DNA of 64,000 bases from Glebionis coronaria (taxonomy: Eukaryota; Streptophyta; Magnoliopsida; Asterales; Asteraceae), in assembly GCA_025667525.1 (NCBI GenBank), contig CM046882.1, positions 520,826,618 through 520,890,617 on the forward strand, read 5' to 3'. The translations under genes and the position numbers were made by a program. This document shows, in pieces, positions 1 to 8,328 of the stretch (position 1 is its first letter; each line of letters opens with the position of its first letter). The notes under the pieces were generated by a model, which saw only the letters and a list, made by a program, of their open reading frames with translations, was not told where the DNA came from and made no database searches.

Positions 1-2
1 GC

Positions 3-533
3 TACGCCTTGGCCGATCTTGGTGCTAGTATTAATTTGATGCCTCTTGAGATTTTTAAATCGCTCAATCTTCCAAATCTCACTCCTTTAAGAATGTCAAC
101 CGAAATGGCCGATCATTCTACGATTCTAGCTTGGGGAGTAGCCGAGGACGTCTTTGTGAAAGTTGGAAAGTTCTACTATCCTGTAGACTTTATTGTTGTT
201 GACATTCCTATCGATCCTAAAGTTCCGTTAACTTTAGGTCGATCTTTTTTGGATACCTCGAGAGCACTTATCGATGTGCATGCAAGAAAAATCACTCTTC
301 ATTTCAATGAGGAAGAACTCGTCATTAATGCAACCCAAAACTCCACTCTTTCTCATGTGTATTCTATCACGTCTTTGTACAATGTCAATTCCATCAAAAA
401 CATTTGCAAAAAGATTTCAAATAGAGTTTTAGGAGTTGTTGAGAAAAATGAAGTTCCGTCCCCTCCGCCGGTGGAGGTTAAGAGTGTTAAGCCTACGATT
501 CCAATCTCGAGTGATTCTTCGGATGATGAATAC
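3..533 (+). pseudogene. E gag-pro, aspartic-protease segment (upstream piece)
   Basis: The reading frame is open from the window edge and starts inside the protease. It shows the ADLGAS-INLMP active-site segment and the downstream ILGRSFLDT-type flap/strand region typical of Athila-lineage proteases, which cleave the Gag polyprotein in the virus-like particle. It then enters the C-terminal extension and stops making sense at the DDEY motif, exactly where element C' is inserted. The frame resumes at 7706 after the C' insertion and its TSD. The homologous full-length genes are at 41054-44380 and 60097-63327, both on the minus strand. The upstream Gag half lies outside the window. Confidence 0.85.
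529..533. repeat. Target-site duplication AATAC, left copy (C')
   Basis: AATAC directly precedes the TG of the C' LTR. The same five bases follow the other C' LTR at 7701-7705, where the interrupted gag-pro sequence continues. Confidence 0.93.
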
Positions 534-864
534 TGTTGTTCCCATTTAATCCATAACACAAGATTCTTAGAGAGAGAAAGAGTAGAAAAGTAGAGAGAGA
601 AACAAGAGAGATGGTGAAAGTAAAATGAACCAACACCCTCTTCCACACATGGAAGAGGGTTTGTATACCCTTGGCCTTTTGGGCCGTGGGCTTTGTTTCC
701 TTGGGCCGGGCTTGGCTTTGCTTGGGCTTACGCCCCTAACTTAGACAATATTAGCTTAAAGTCCAAGCCCGGTTAACCCGACTAACCTATTACAATACAA
801 GACCATTAATGACTAAGATGACCTATTACATTCTTGTTCGACTATATAAAATATAGGGCTAACA
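534..864 (-). repeat. 3' LTR of C' (331 bp)
   Basis: On the plus strand it begins TGTTGTTCCC and ends GGGCTAACA. It is nearly identical to 7345-7700 but lacks 25 bp in the purine-rich tract near 622 and has G instead of A at 663, within the TATA region. Confidence 0.93.
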
Positions 865-877
865 ATCTCCCCCAATG
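865..877 (-). other. Polypurine tract of C'
   Basis: The minus strand reads CATTGGGGGAGAT and abuts the start of the 3' LTR, the standard position for plus-strand DNA priming in LTR elements. Confidence 0.85.
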
Positions 878-1462
878 TATCGGTCATCTTAAAAAACTTA
901 AAAAGCATAAGATGATTGAGAGAATACATTCTTGTAGAGGAGATCTTCCTGCTTTGGTCTTGTATCTTGGTCTTGATCTTGTTTGTAACAGCTTTGTTCC
1001 TTCATGCTTTCTTGATCTTTATCTTGAGCCTTTGTCATTTGACTTTGAGTGCTTAAGATCTTCATCTGTACTCCTTGTGACTAAGATGACCTATTACATT
1101 CATACATTCTTAGGTATCTTGGTTATCGCCATCTTGTTCTCTTGTGACTTCTGAATTGACATCGGTATCACAGCTACGTCACCTTCTTGATATGCAGCAA
1201 CATATATAGACATGGATAAAATGGCTTTGAACATTTCATCCTAACTCGGTAGCGTTTTACCTCCGGTCGGTGAAGACCGTTAAACGGTATTAGATACCGT
1301 ACCTATGATCGGGTAGATTCGATTAAGAATCTCCTTGACAGGGTTTCCCGGCGGTAGTAGCCAGTTCTCTTTACTCGACCGTCTCAAAGCAGACTGCGAA
1401 CGTAAAGAGTGAATCATAAGGATAAATTATCCGTCTGATTAGAGTCGTCAATTCAGATTTCC

Positions 1463-1850
1463 TGGAACAAGTTTGATTCTAAAAGAATCGCACCATTGTT
1501 GCTTTCCAGTTTGTCACAAGCTTGATTCATAGAGAATCTTGCGAGTTACCTACCGCAGTGCTGTCTGATGTTGACACTGGAAGGATTTCCATTCGTCACT
1601 GTGAACTCTAATGAGTGTCACTCTGAATGTTCTGGCAAGATCACATGGACTTTGCGAAGAAACCTGGAATCAAGTTTGAATCAATTAAGAATCCAAACTT
1701 AGTTGCTTTCCAGTTCTCACAAGTTTGATTCGTGTAGAATCGCACAAGTTACCTACCATGAGCTTGTTTGATGCTGGCTCAAGCAGGATTTCCATCTTCA
1801 TTGTGAATCGTATCACTCAGATGTTCTGGCAATATCACAAGGATAATGCG
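1463..1850 (-). repeat. Diverged direct duplication, period about 203 bp
   Basis: Two successive segments share the landmarks TTGCTTTCCAG (near 1498 and 1701), a GAATC...CACAAG block, AGTTACCTACC, a GGATTTCCAT block and a final ATGTTCTGGCAA-type block in the same order. Copies are clearly diverged. Confidence 0.7.
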
Positions 1851-2482
1851 TAGGACTCGATTGTGTCCTAATGAGATGATAAATAGATCTCGATTGGCTC
1901 TAGACTCAATAAGTGCATTTTGGTAATCGGAGGCTGGAGCAGACTGCCACCTTTTCAATATTAACTGACTCGGAGTGAGAAAGTCAATAGATACGTGTTG
2001 ATCTCCGTGACAATAAGACAAGTTTCTTTTGAGAGAAACTCGAATGGCTGGGGAAGGGTTGTGCATCGCATCACTGGGTCCATGACACTTGTCTTCAAAA
2101 GATGTGTTAACCCGGTTTCTACTTAAGTTGCATAGAATATTCAACTCCTTTAATGCTTACCAATACGTCATCATTAGCACCTTGTTGTGATTGTTCTAGT
2201 GCTAACTTAAGTAATTGGTCCGCATTCAGCTTCATTCAACTCCATCTTTTCTAAGGACAACTATTTCTATCTATGGAATGTCCTTGGGTAGATCCCTCCG
2301 GTTCTGGTTGGATCATAGGAATTGGTTTCCTATCCTAAACCACCTTTTGACTCCATCGTTCCGTCGTGGATAGTAGGTTGTTTTGGGTAAAGATCGTAAC
2401 CATAAAACCATTGAAAACCATTCAAAGTGTTTGATAAAAATCAAAACTTTTAACACTTTGAAAGTTTTACATTTCCGAAAAG

Positions 2483-2944
2483 CTCCCCCTACACACATGC
2501 ATCGATATACGAAATAGTTTGGCATGTGAAGGAAAGAGTTGCACTTGAGTCTTTAAGATCACATGTTGCGATATATTACATTTTAATCACATTTTCTCCC
2601 CCTATCTCTAATATAAAAATATAATATTAGAGATACCAATTGATTAAAATATGACATTTTTCGAAAAATCGACGGGTGAGAAACATGTGTGCACGCATGA
2701 ATCATGGAACATTTTTAGTCGGGTCGCTCCCCCTCAACAATATATGTGTGTCTTGAGACAAAATTTGACAAAATTTTGGAAAAACGACACCACAAAATAT
2801 GTTGAGGTACGGAGTTGAGATGCCTTTGCCGATAATATATGACAGATTTAATCTCATTTTCGGAATGTGTTGGATACATAAAATATGACAATTTTAGAGA
2901 TGTACCCAACAACATTAAAGGCTTGATTTTAAAACGCTCCCCCT
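2483..2944 (-). repeat. Four internal PPT-like octamers
   Basis: The octamer CTCCCCCT (AGGGGGAG on the element's sense strand) occurs exactly at 2483-2490, 2596-2603, 2727-2734 and 2937-2944. It resembles the true PPT next to the LTR at 865-877. Confidence 0.7.
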
Positions 2945-3160
2945 CAAAAATGATCAAAATAACATATGACATTTTGAGATAAAAACCTATTATGAGGAAG
3001 GGAGTGTTGAACACACAATTTTGAAAGATTTAGAAAAACCTTTTGAGAAAGTCTTGAAAGATTGTGTTCAACGGTTTTAAAATAATCAGGATAGAAGACT
3101 TCTCTTCTATTGCTTAGGGAAAGCGCACTGAAACGTACACTCCCCTTTCGGGTCCATTTT

Positions 3161-3757
3161 TCATGAGCTCAAAACTTTGATTGTTTTGTGACTAGCTCAT
3201 GACCGAGAAAAATAAATTTCCTGTTGTGAAGGATAAGTTATCATCCGTGATAAACTTTCCTTAAGTTGAAGTTCGAGTTCTAAGCTGACATTTACTTAGA
3301 AATCGTTTTTCATGAACTTAAAAACTTTGAATGTTTTTATGAGAAGCTCATGACCGAGAAATATGAGTTTCTCGTTGAGAAGGATAGGTTATCTTCCGAG
3401 ATAAACTTTCCTTAGTTGAGGTCCGAGTTCTAAGCTGTGATGCGCCTAGAAGTCATATACACGAGCTTAAAACTTTAGAATAGTTTTGATAGAAGCTCGT
3501 GTCCGAGAAAACTGAATTTCTCGTTCTTAGGATAAGTCATCACCGGGATGAACTTTCCTGTCTTGTGAGCCCGGGTTACAGTCTGTAATTTGACTATAAG
3601 CCTTGTACACGAGCATAAAACTTTTGAATAGTTTTAATAGAAACTCGTGACCGAGAAATATGAATTTCTCGTTTTGAGGGTAACTTATCGTTGAAGAGAT
3701 AAAGTTCCCTTTCTTTGATGTTCGAGTTACAGCCTAAAATGTGACTGTAAGTCATTG
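3161..3757 (-). repeat. Tandem array, four units of about 149 bp
   Basis: Units begin near 3161, 3311, 3460 and 3608. Each carries, in order, an ATGAGCT/ACGAGCT-like block with AAAACTTT, a CTCATGACCGAGAAA-like block, TTTCTCGTT, GATAA...ACTTTCC and a GAGTT...CTGTAA/CTGACA-like block. The array ends just before the stop codon of the Gag-like ORF, so it lies in the element's 3' untranslated region. Confidence 0.85.
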
Positions 3758-3764
3758 TTGAAGA

Positions 3765-6122
3765 TTAATTGTGAAACCCCCGAGACGCTTGTTTCTCTGA
3801 TATTTGCTTCTTCAGCAACCAAACTCTGAGAGTGTCCTTTGTTGACCGGTATGTATAAGGAAAACCTTTGTGTTCTTGTTGAACCTTTACTTTATTACCT
3901 GCACTTACATCAGTAGTTTGTATGCTTGCATGTGGTTTAGCGATATCTTGATGAGAACCATGTGGGAGTTCACTATGAACCTTTGTCGAGCTAGAGGGAA
4001 ATATCTTTCCAGTAGGAACCCACCTAAGACCAATTGTTTTGAAGGTTCTACCCATTGGTATCCACCTAAGACAAGGTCTAGGAGACATAGTTTTCTCACG
4101 CACAGCGGGAGACTTTGTTGTAGAAAACCTATTTCCTTTAGGGTTCCATCTTTGAGGTGCTCTAGCTTTTTGGTTCACCTTGTTCAGGACTTTAGTGATA
4201 CAATCATCATGAATGGCATTAAACACGCATTTGTTACATTTCGTGCAAACAAAGTGCTTAGCATCTGAGAAGGCTCTAGAGTTCCTAGGGTTGGCAGAAT
4301 TGTGCACATCATAGAAGGGTCTAGAATTCCTAGATGTGTGAACAACGCTCCTAGGTTGTGGCATGGTCCTATCTCTTGCTTGTGTCTTGTTTTTAGCATC
4401 CTCTAGATAGCTTTTGTGACCCATGTCATTTGAACTACGCCTAGGCATGTTCTTGGAGCTATATCTAGAGTTTCTTGAAGCATTCATGTGATCGGGTTTT
4501 GCAGATACAGTCTTTCTTAAGGAGGGTCTAGTTTGTGGAGTGACTGGTTTAGGCAAATTGCTACACACGTCAACTTGGGATGCAAACCTCGGATTCGACG
4601 TTTTGGGTCGTTCAGATTTAAACGCACTTGGTTGTCTAGCAACTGAGCGGTTTCTGAATGGTTGAGAAGGAGGTTTCCCCAAGACTGACTGTTTTGGTAA
4701 CTTAGTATCCACACTATTTCCTTTTATCTTCCTTAATTCGTTTTTCACCGATGTCAGTGCAAAAACCTTTTCCTGAATCTGAGCCTTTAATTGCTCATTT
4801 TGTAGAAGTAATTGAGCGACACGTTGTTCTAACTTAATATTCATATTGTCAAATATGTCGTTCTCAGAATTCGCGTCATTACTGTCTACAGCGTCGATAG
4901 GTTGCACAGATTGTTCAGTTAATGAAGCAGGCGAAGGACTTGGATTTTGAGAAGCCAACTTTGATTCTAACAAATTTATTTGTTTCCTAAAATGTTCTTT
5001 TTCCGCGTTAAAATCTTGAATCTTACGATCCAATTTTTGTTCAAGAACAACATTTGCTTTCTCAAGTTTTTCAAAGTAAGCCTCAAATTTGTTATTTTTC
5101 TTTGAAAAATCGAGTTTGGCATCCTCAAAATCTTTAGTCTTCTGAGATAATAGACTTTCAAGCTCGTGAATCTTAGAATCAACATCCTGAGAAGTCTCTC
5201 CTCCATTAGTACTCGTATCTGATGAATCAGGTGTGGTATTGCTATCAACCTTTTCCACTAGATACGTGTCAAGAATGGGTTCAGATTGCTCAGTATGTTG
5301 AGGAACATCGTATTCAGCATTTAAATGTATCGTATCCATTGGCTGATCATCATAAATGGGTCTGATATCCACATCATTGGTTGTTTGATCATTCCCTGAG
5401 CTGGTATTGATATGTTGCGTTTCTGATTCTGTCCCGCTGCTCTCTGTATCAACCGAAGAAGCATCCAATGCTTGATCTATATCGACATTGCTCTCTTTCG
5501 TCTGCATTAGTCTTTGATTCACCCTTCTTTGAAATTGCCTTTGATGGCGTGTTCTTTCAGCAATTGACTTCTTTATATTACTCATATGTTGAAGAAGTGT
5601 CTCTTTGAATGCTTGAAGATCTATGAGAGTATATTTGGTAAAGTATGTGCTTGTGTACTCTCGATCGTTTTTGGATAAGCCACTTGAGTCAATGAATTGC
5701 TGGAACTGATTGTTGAGAGCTAAAAGGACCTCCATGGATATAATCTCGTGAAAATCATCTCTGTCAAGTTCTTGTTGAAGATGGTCCACATTAAGTAGCA
5801 TCGTTCTGATGAATGTCTCAACATCTTGACCAAATAGTAGAAAGAATACCCGTTTGAATCCAATTTCAAGACGAGTGCCTTTTAGGTCTTCTCTTGAAAG
5901 AACCTGAAGGTGTGACTGAAGCAACTTTATGTGTTCCATGCATCTTTCTTTAGCTTTCGACATCTTGTATTTGATTGCATGAACGGTTTTGGTGGTAGAA
6001 TCCTTGTTAGAAGGTTTACTGATTGGAGTCTCAGGATTTGTCTGAACCTCTGGATTCTGCATCATCTCTTTATTCATCTCAGTCATGGACGTTGTTCGTG
6101 TTGAATCCACGAAGATGTCCAT
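3765..6122 (-). CDS. C' Gag-like protein, 785 aa, copia type
   Basis: An intact ORF on the element's sense strand. I see no UBN2-type Gag domain and no classical CCHC knuckle near the N-terminus. Residues 1-220 are alpha-helical in character and basic around 180-215. Residues 220-310 are acidic and Ser/Thr rich. Residues 315-465 are heptad-rich coiled coil. Residues 470-620 are basic and low complexity. A C-X2-C-X5-H-X2-C zinc-binding candidate lies at 629-641, followed by two WxPxG repeats at 687-705. The motif VDSNTTPDSSD (292-302) is shared exactly with the Gag of element C (near 25363). The ORF ends where the protease would start. This Gag/linker type is, to my knowledge, common in Asteraceae copia annotations. 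I infer a particle-assembly or packaging role. The start at 6122 is the first ATG after the conserved leader. Confidence 0.85.
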   Translation of the reverse strand: MDIFVDSTRTTSMTEMNKEMMQNPEVQTNPETPISKPSNKDSTTKTVHAIKYKMSKAKERCMEHIKLLQSHLQVLSREDLKGTRLEIGFKRVFFLLFGQDVETFIRTMLLNVDHLQQELDRDDFHEIISMEVLLALNNQFQQFIDSSGLSKNDREYTSTYFTKYTLIDLQAFKETLLQHMSNIKKSIAERTRHQRQFQRRVNQRLMQTKESNVDIDQALDASSVDTESSGTESETQHINTSSGNDQTTNDVDIRPIYDDQPMDTIHLNAEYDVPQHTEQSEPILDTYLVEKVDSNTTPDSSDTSTNGGETSQDVDSKIHELESLLSQKTKDFEDAKLDFSKKNNKFEAYFEKLEKANVVLEQKLDRKIQDFNAEKEHFRKQINLLESKLASQNPSPSPASLTEQSVQPIDAVDSNDANSENDIFDNMNIKLEQRVAQLLLQNEQLKAQIQEKVFALTSVKNELRKIKGNSVDTKLPKQSVLGKPPSQPFRNRSVARQPSAFKSERPKTSNPRFASQVDVCSNLPKPVTPQTRPSLRKTVSAKPDHMNASRNSRYSSKNMPRRSSNDMGHKSYLEDAKNKTQARDRTMPQPRSVVHTSRNSRPFYDVHNSANPRNSRAFSDAKHFVCTKCNKCVFNAIHDDCITKVLNKVNQKARAPQRWNPKGNRFSTTKSPAVREKTMSPRPCLRWIPMGRTFKTIGLRWVPTGKIFPSSSTKVHSELPHGSHQDIAKPHASIQTTDVSAGNKVKVQQEHKGFPYTYRSTKDTLRVWLLKKQISEKQASRGFHN

Positions 6123-6640
6123 TGAACGGTCTCGAAGAGGATATGGTGTGTATGGATTATGGATCTTTAGTAGATGTATTGTGATTTGATTGTGGTTAAA
6201 ATTTCAAAAATTCTGATTTTTTTTTCAGTCCGACAATAAATCCCTCAGTCCGATAAAACGGTAAACCGAAAATTTTGGAATCGCCAAATTTTGAAATCGA
6301 GTTCGAAATAGCCAATAACTAGTAGGAAAAAAAAATTGAAAAATGAAAATTTTAATGAAAAATAAAACCTAAAAAATTTGAAATTTGGCCTAAAAATTTG
6401 AATTTTGGTCCGAAAATTTGAATTTTTGGTCGAAAAATTTTTCGCATCGCCAAAATTTGAAATCGAAGCTTAAATGGCCTAAAAATGGTCTAGGAAAAAA
6501 TAATTTTTACTAAGGTTTTCCCGCAAAAAAACTTTTTTTTTTTTTTTTTTTTTTTGGAAACTATGTTCCGGGACTAGTCTAGATAGTGGCTTAGTCTAGA
6601 AAATGTTCGAACAAAAAAAAATGGCTAAGATTGCGCAAAG
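6123..6640 (-). other. C' leader, proximal part conserved with element C
   Basis: Upstream of the ATG the sense strand contains a TTAACCACAA...CATCTACTAAAGATCC block and a CGTTTTATCGGACTG...ATTTATTGTCGGAC block. A CTAGACTAAGCCACTATCTAGA block lies further upstream (+ coordinates 6562-6606). All three recur, in the same order, before the gag start of element C (23341-23693). A run of 23 T (plus strand) sits at 6533-6555. Candidate packaging or dimerisation region by position; that role is inference. Confidence 0.7.
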
Positions 6641-6654
6641 TTAGGCTGGATTCA

Positions 6655-7075
6655 ATTTCGCAATGAGGAGAATGATATAATTCCGCAATAATGGTCTTGA
6701 TTCCGCAATCCTTATGAGTATATGATTCCGCAATCACATAAACTATATGATTCCGCAATCACATGAAGTAAAATTCCGCAATGGGTTACAATTCCGCAAT
6801 CGGGTACAATTTCGCAATCCACGTAGGTACAAGATTTCTCAATCCACTCAATTGCAAGATTCCGCAATAGGACAAATCCGCAATACCTTGTAGGATTCAA
6901 ATTCGCAATTCTCAAAACACAAGATTTCGCAATTAGTAGATATGCAAGATTTTACAATTAGAAGAAAGTGCAAGATTTCGCAATGCTCAGAGATGCAAGA
7001 TTTCGCAATTAGTGAAATGATCAATTTCGCAATAAAACAAACTATTGCGAATTTATACCAGATATTGCGAAATGT
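6655..7075 (-). repeat. Leader minisatellite, TTCCGCAAT units
   Basis: About fifteen copies of TTCCGCAAT or TTCGCAAT in the plus-strand reading, mostly 22-26 bp apart, plus two inverted copies (ATTGCGAA) near 7043 and 7064. It lies in the 5' leader between PBS and gag, the same relative location as the unrelated-unit minisatellite in element C at 23003-23332. Confidence 0.85.
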
Positions 7076-7329
7076 TGAGAAAAACAAGGAATTCGTATTG
7101 TACTTAAAAAGGACGAATCTTGATGCCCAAAATGGATCCAAACACTCAAAAATTTTGCGTTTTTGAGCTATCCAAGTAACCCAAATCACTACTACGGCTA
7201 TGTAGATGATATTGGTGAAGATCAAACCAAAAAATAACACAAAAAATTTTTGGTACGAGGGATATAAGAGCAAAATACACACGAATTCAAGAACAATACC
7301 ACACGAACTTCAATCACCTATCTACTATA

Positions 7330-7342
7330 GGCTTTGGTACCA
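7330..7342 (-). other. Primer-binding site of C'
   Basis: The minus strand reads TGGTACCAAAGCC two bases inside the 5' LTR. This is a diverged version of the initiator-tRNA-Met PBS TGGTATCAGAGCC, and it fixes the element's orientation. Confidence 0.8.
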
Positions 7343-7344
7343 AA

Positions 7345-7700
7345 TGTTGTTCCCATTTAATCCATAACACAAGATTCTTAGAGAGAGAAAGAGTAGAAAA
7401 GTAGAGAGAGAAACAAGAGAGATGGTGGAAGGTTTTCGTTTACTAGAGAGAGAAAGTAAAATGAACCAACACCCTCTTCCACACATGGAAGAGGGTTTAT
7501 ATACCCTTGGCCTTTTGGGCCGTGGGCTTTGTTTCCTTGGGCCGGGCTTGGCTTTGCTTGGGCTTACGCCCCTAACTTAGACAATATTAGCTTAAAGTCC
7601 AAGCCCGGTTAACCCGACTAACCTATTACAATACAAGACCATTAATGACTAAGATGACCTATTACATTCTTGTTCGACTATATAAAATATAGGGCTAACA
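7345..7700 (-). repeat. 5' LTR of C' (356 bp)
   Basis: Plus-strand boundaries are TGTTGTTCCC and GGGCTAACA. The PBS adjoins its left end and the AATAC TSD adjoins its right end. Confidence 0.93.
7471..7504 (-). promoter_or_regulatory. C' LTR TATA box with adjacent 10-bp hairpin
   Basis: On the minus strand GTATATAA (7497-7504) is followed directly by a perfect inverted repeat: stems 7487-7496 and 7471-7480, loop of 6 nt (7481-7486). The 3' LTR retains the hairpin at 635-660, but its TATA is altered at 663. Element C has the same geometry with a different stem sequence (22584-22616). Confidence 0.8.
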
Positions 7701-7705
7701 AATAC
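7701..7705. repeat. Target-site duplication AATAC, right copy (C')
   Basis: Matches 529-533. The E gag-pro sequence continues immediately after it. Confidence 0.93.
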
Positions 7706-8328
7706 GTTGATCCCGATGGGGGAGTTTTCTTTGTTGACAAAAGATTTGAGAACTTACCACCACCTTTACCAAAAAGATTTCAAATTGTGAGAATTTTTAG
7801 TGTGACTAACATTGCTTTAGAACGCCAAATATTTTCGACATAATTAAATCGGGTTTTCACAAAGAGAGTGTAAAAGATGAAAAAGGGAAAGATTTTAAAT
7901 TAAATTTAAAAGATTTTTCTACAATTCTAACTCCGTCATCACCACGTGTTTTGAGTGCTACAAGCTCGTCTTCTCCTTTTGACGATGCTTTGTGTGGACT
8001 TAGTGTGGGGGAAGCCCCTTATGTTCCCTCCCCTTTCTCCACCGAGGACGAGATATTTGATCCTGGAATTGCTTATATAGGGAAATCTCGGTCTTCCACC
8101 GATGCAATAAATGGAAAATCTTTTCATTTGATTGGTGCGAGTCTACCTCGAGTAGCTCATGTTTTTAGAGACTTACCCATTGTCCCACCCTTCTATTTCT
8201 TTTCACCTACTTTCTTGAAACTCTTTGAGTTTTTGTTGACTATTGATGAAGTGGTGTTGATTTGTTTTTCAAATGAAAACGAGAACGCCATCTTCGATCC
8301 CGGTATTTTGCACCATCAAAGGACTTAG
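7706..8328 (+). pseudogene. E gag-pro, C-terminal extension (downstream piece)
   Basis: Continuation of 3-533 after the C' insertion. It encodes the conserved C-terminal region: a PDGxVFFVDKRFENLPPP motif first, then FDDALCGLSVGEAPYVP, then IFDPGI twice, ending at TAG 8326-8328. Compared with B there is a net one-base loss around 7819-7826 that breaks the frame, so E's gene was, or became, defective independently of the C' insertion. No known catalytic domain is recognisable in this extension. The same extension is intact in A and in the second B unit. Confidence 0.85.

Larger units (their letters stand above)
878..3764 (-). other. C' 3' noncoding region, repeat rich, no pol
   Basis: About 2.9 kb between the Gag-like stop codon and the PPT. 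No ORF resembles protease, integrase, RT or RNase H. It consists largely of internal repetition: a roughly 203-bp duplication (1463-1850), four copies of a PPT-like octamer (2483-2944) and four roughly 149-bp tandem units (3161-3757). Confidence 0.8.
534..7700 (-). mobile_element. Non-autonomous Ty1/copia element C', complete
   Basis: A complete 7167-bp minus-strand element bounded by LTRs of 356 bp (5', right) and 331 bp (3', left) and flanked by AATAC duplications. In sense order it has LTR, a tRNA-iMet-type PBS, a leader with a minisatellite, one intact Gag-like ORF of 785 codons, about 2.9 kb of repeat-rich noncoding DNA, a PPT and an LTR. Protease, integrase, RT and RNase H are all missing, so it needs proteins in trans. 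Apart from a 25-bp deletion in the 3' LTR, I find one base difference between the LTRs (663 versus 7499), so the insertion is young. Its leader and LTR architecture match element C at 22408, a plausible helper type. Confidence 0.93.

Noticed and set aside
834..1154. 106-codon plus-strand frame overlapping the C' LTR end
   Set aside because: Crosses an LTR/internal junction and is antisense to the element; no recognisable features.
3870..4268. 132-codon plus-strand frame
   Set aside because: Shadow of the intact C' Gag-like gene on the other strand.
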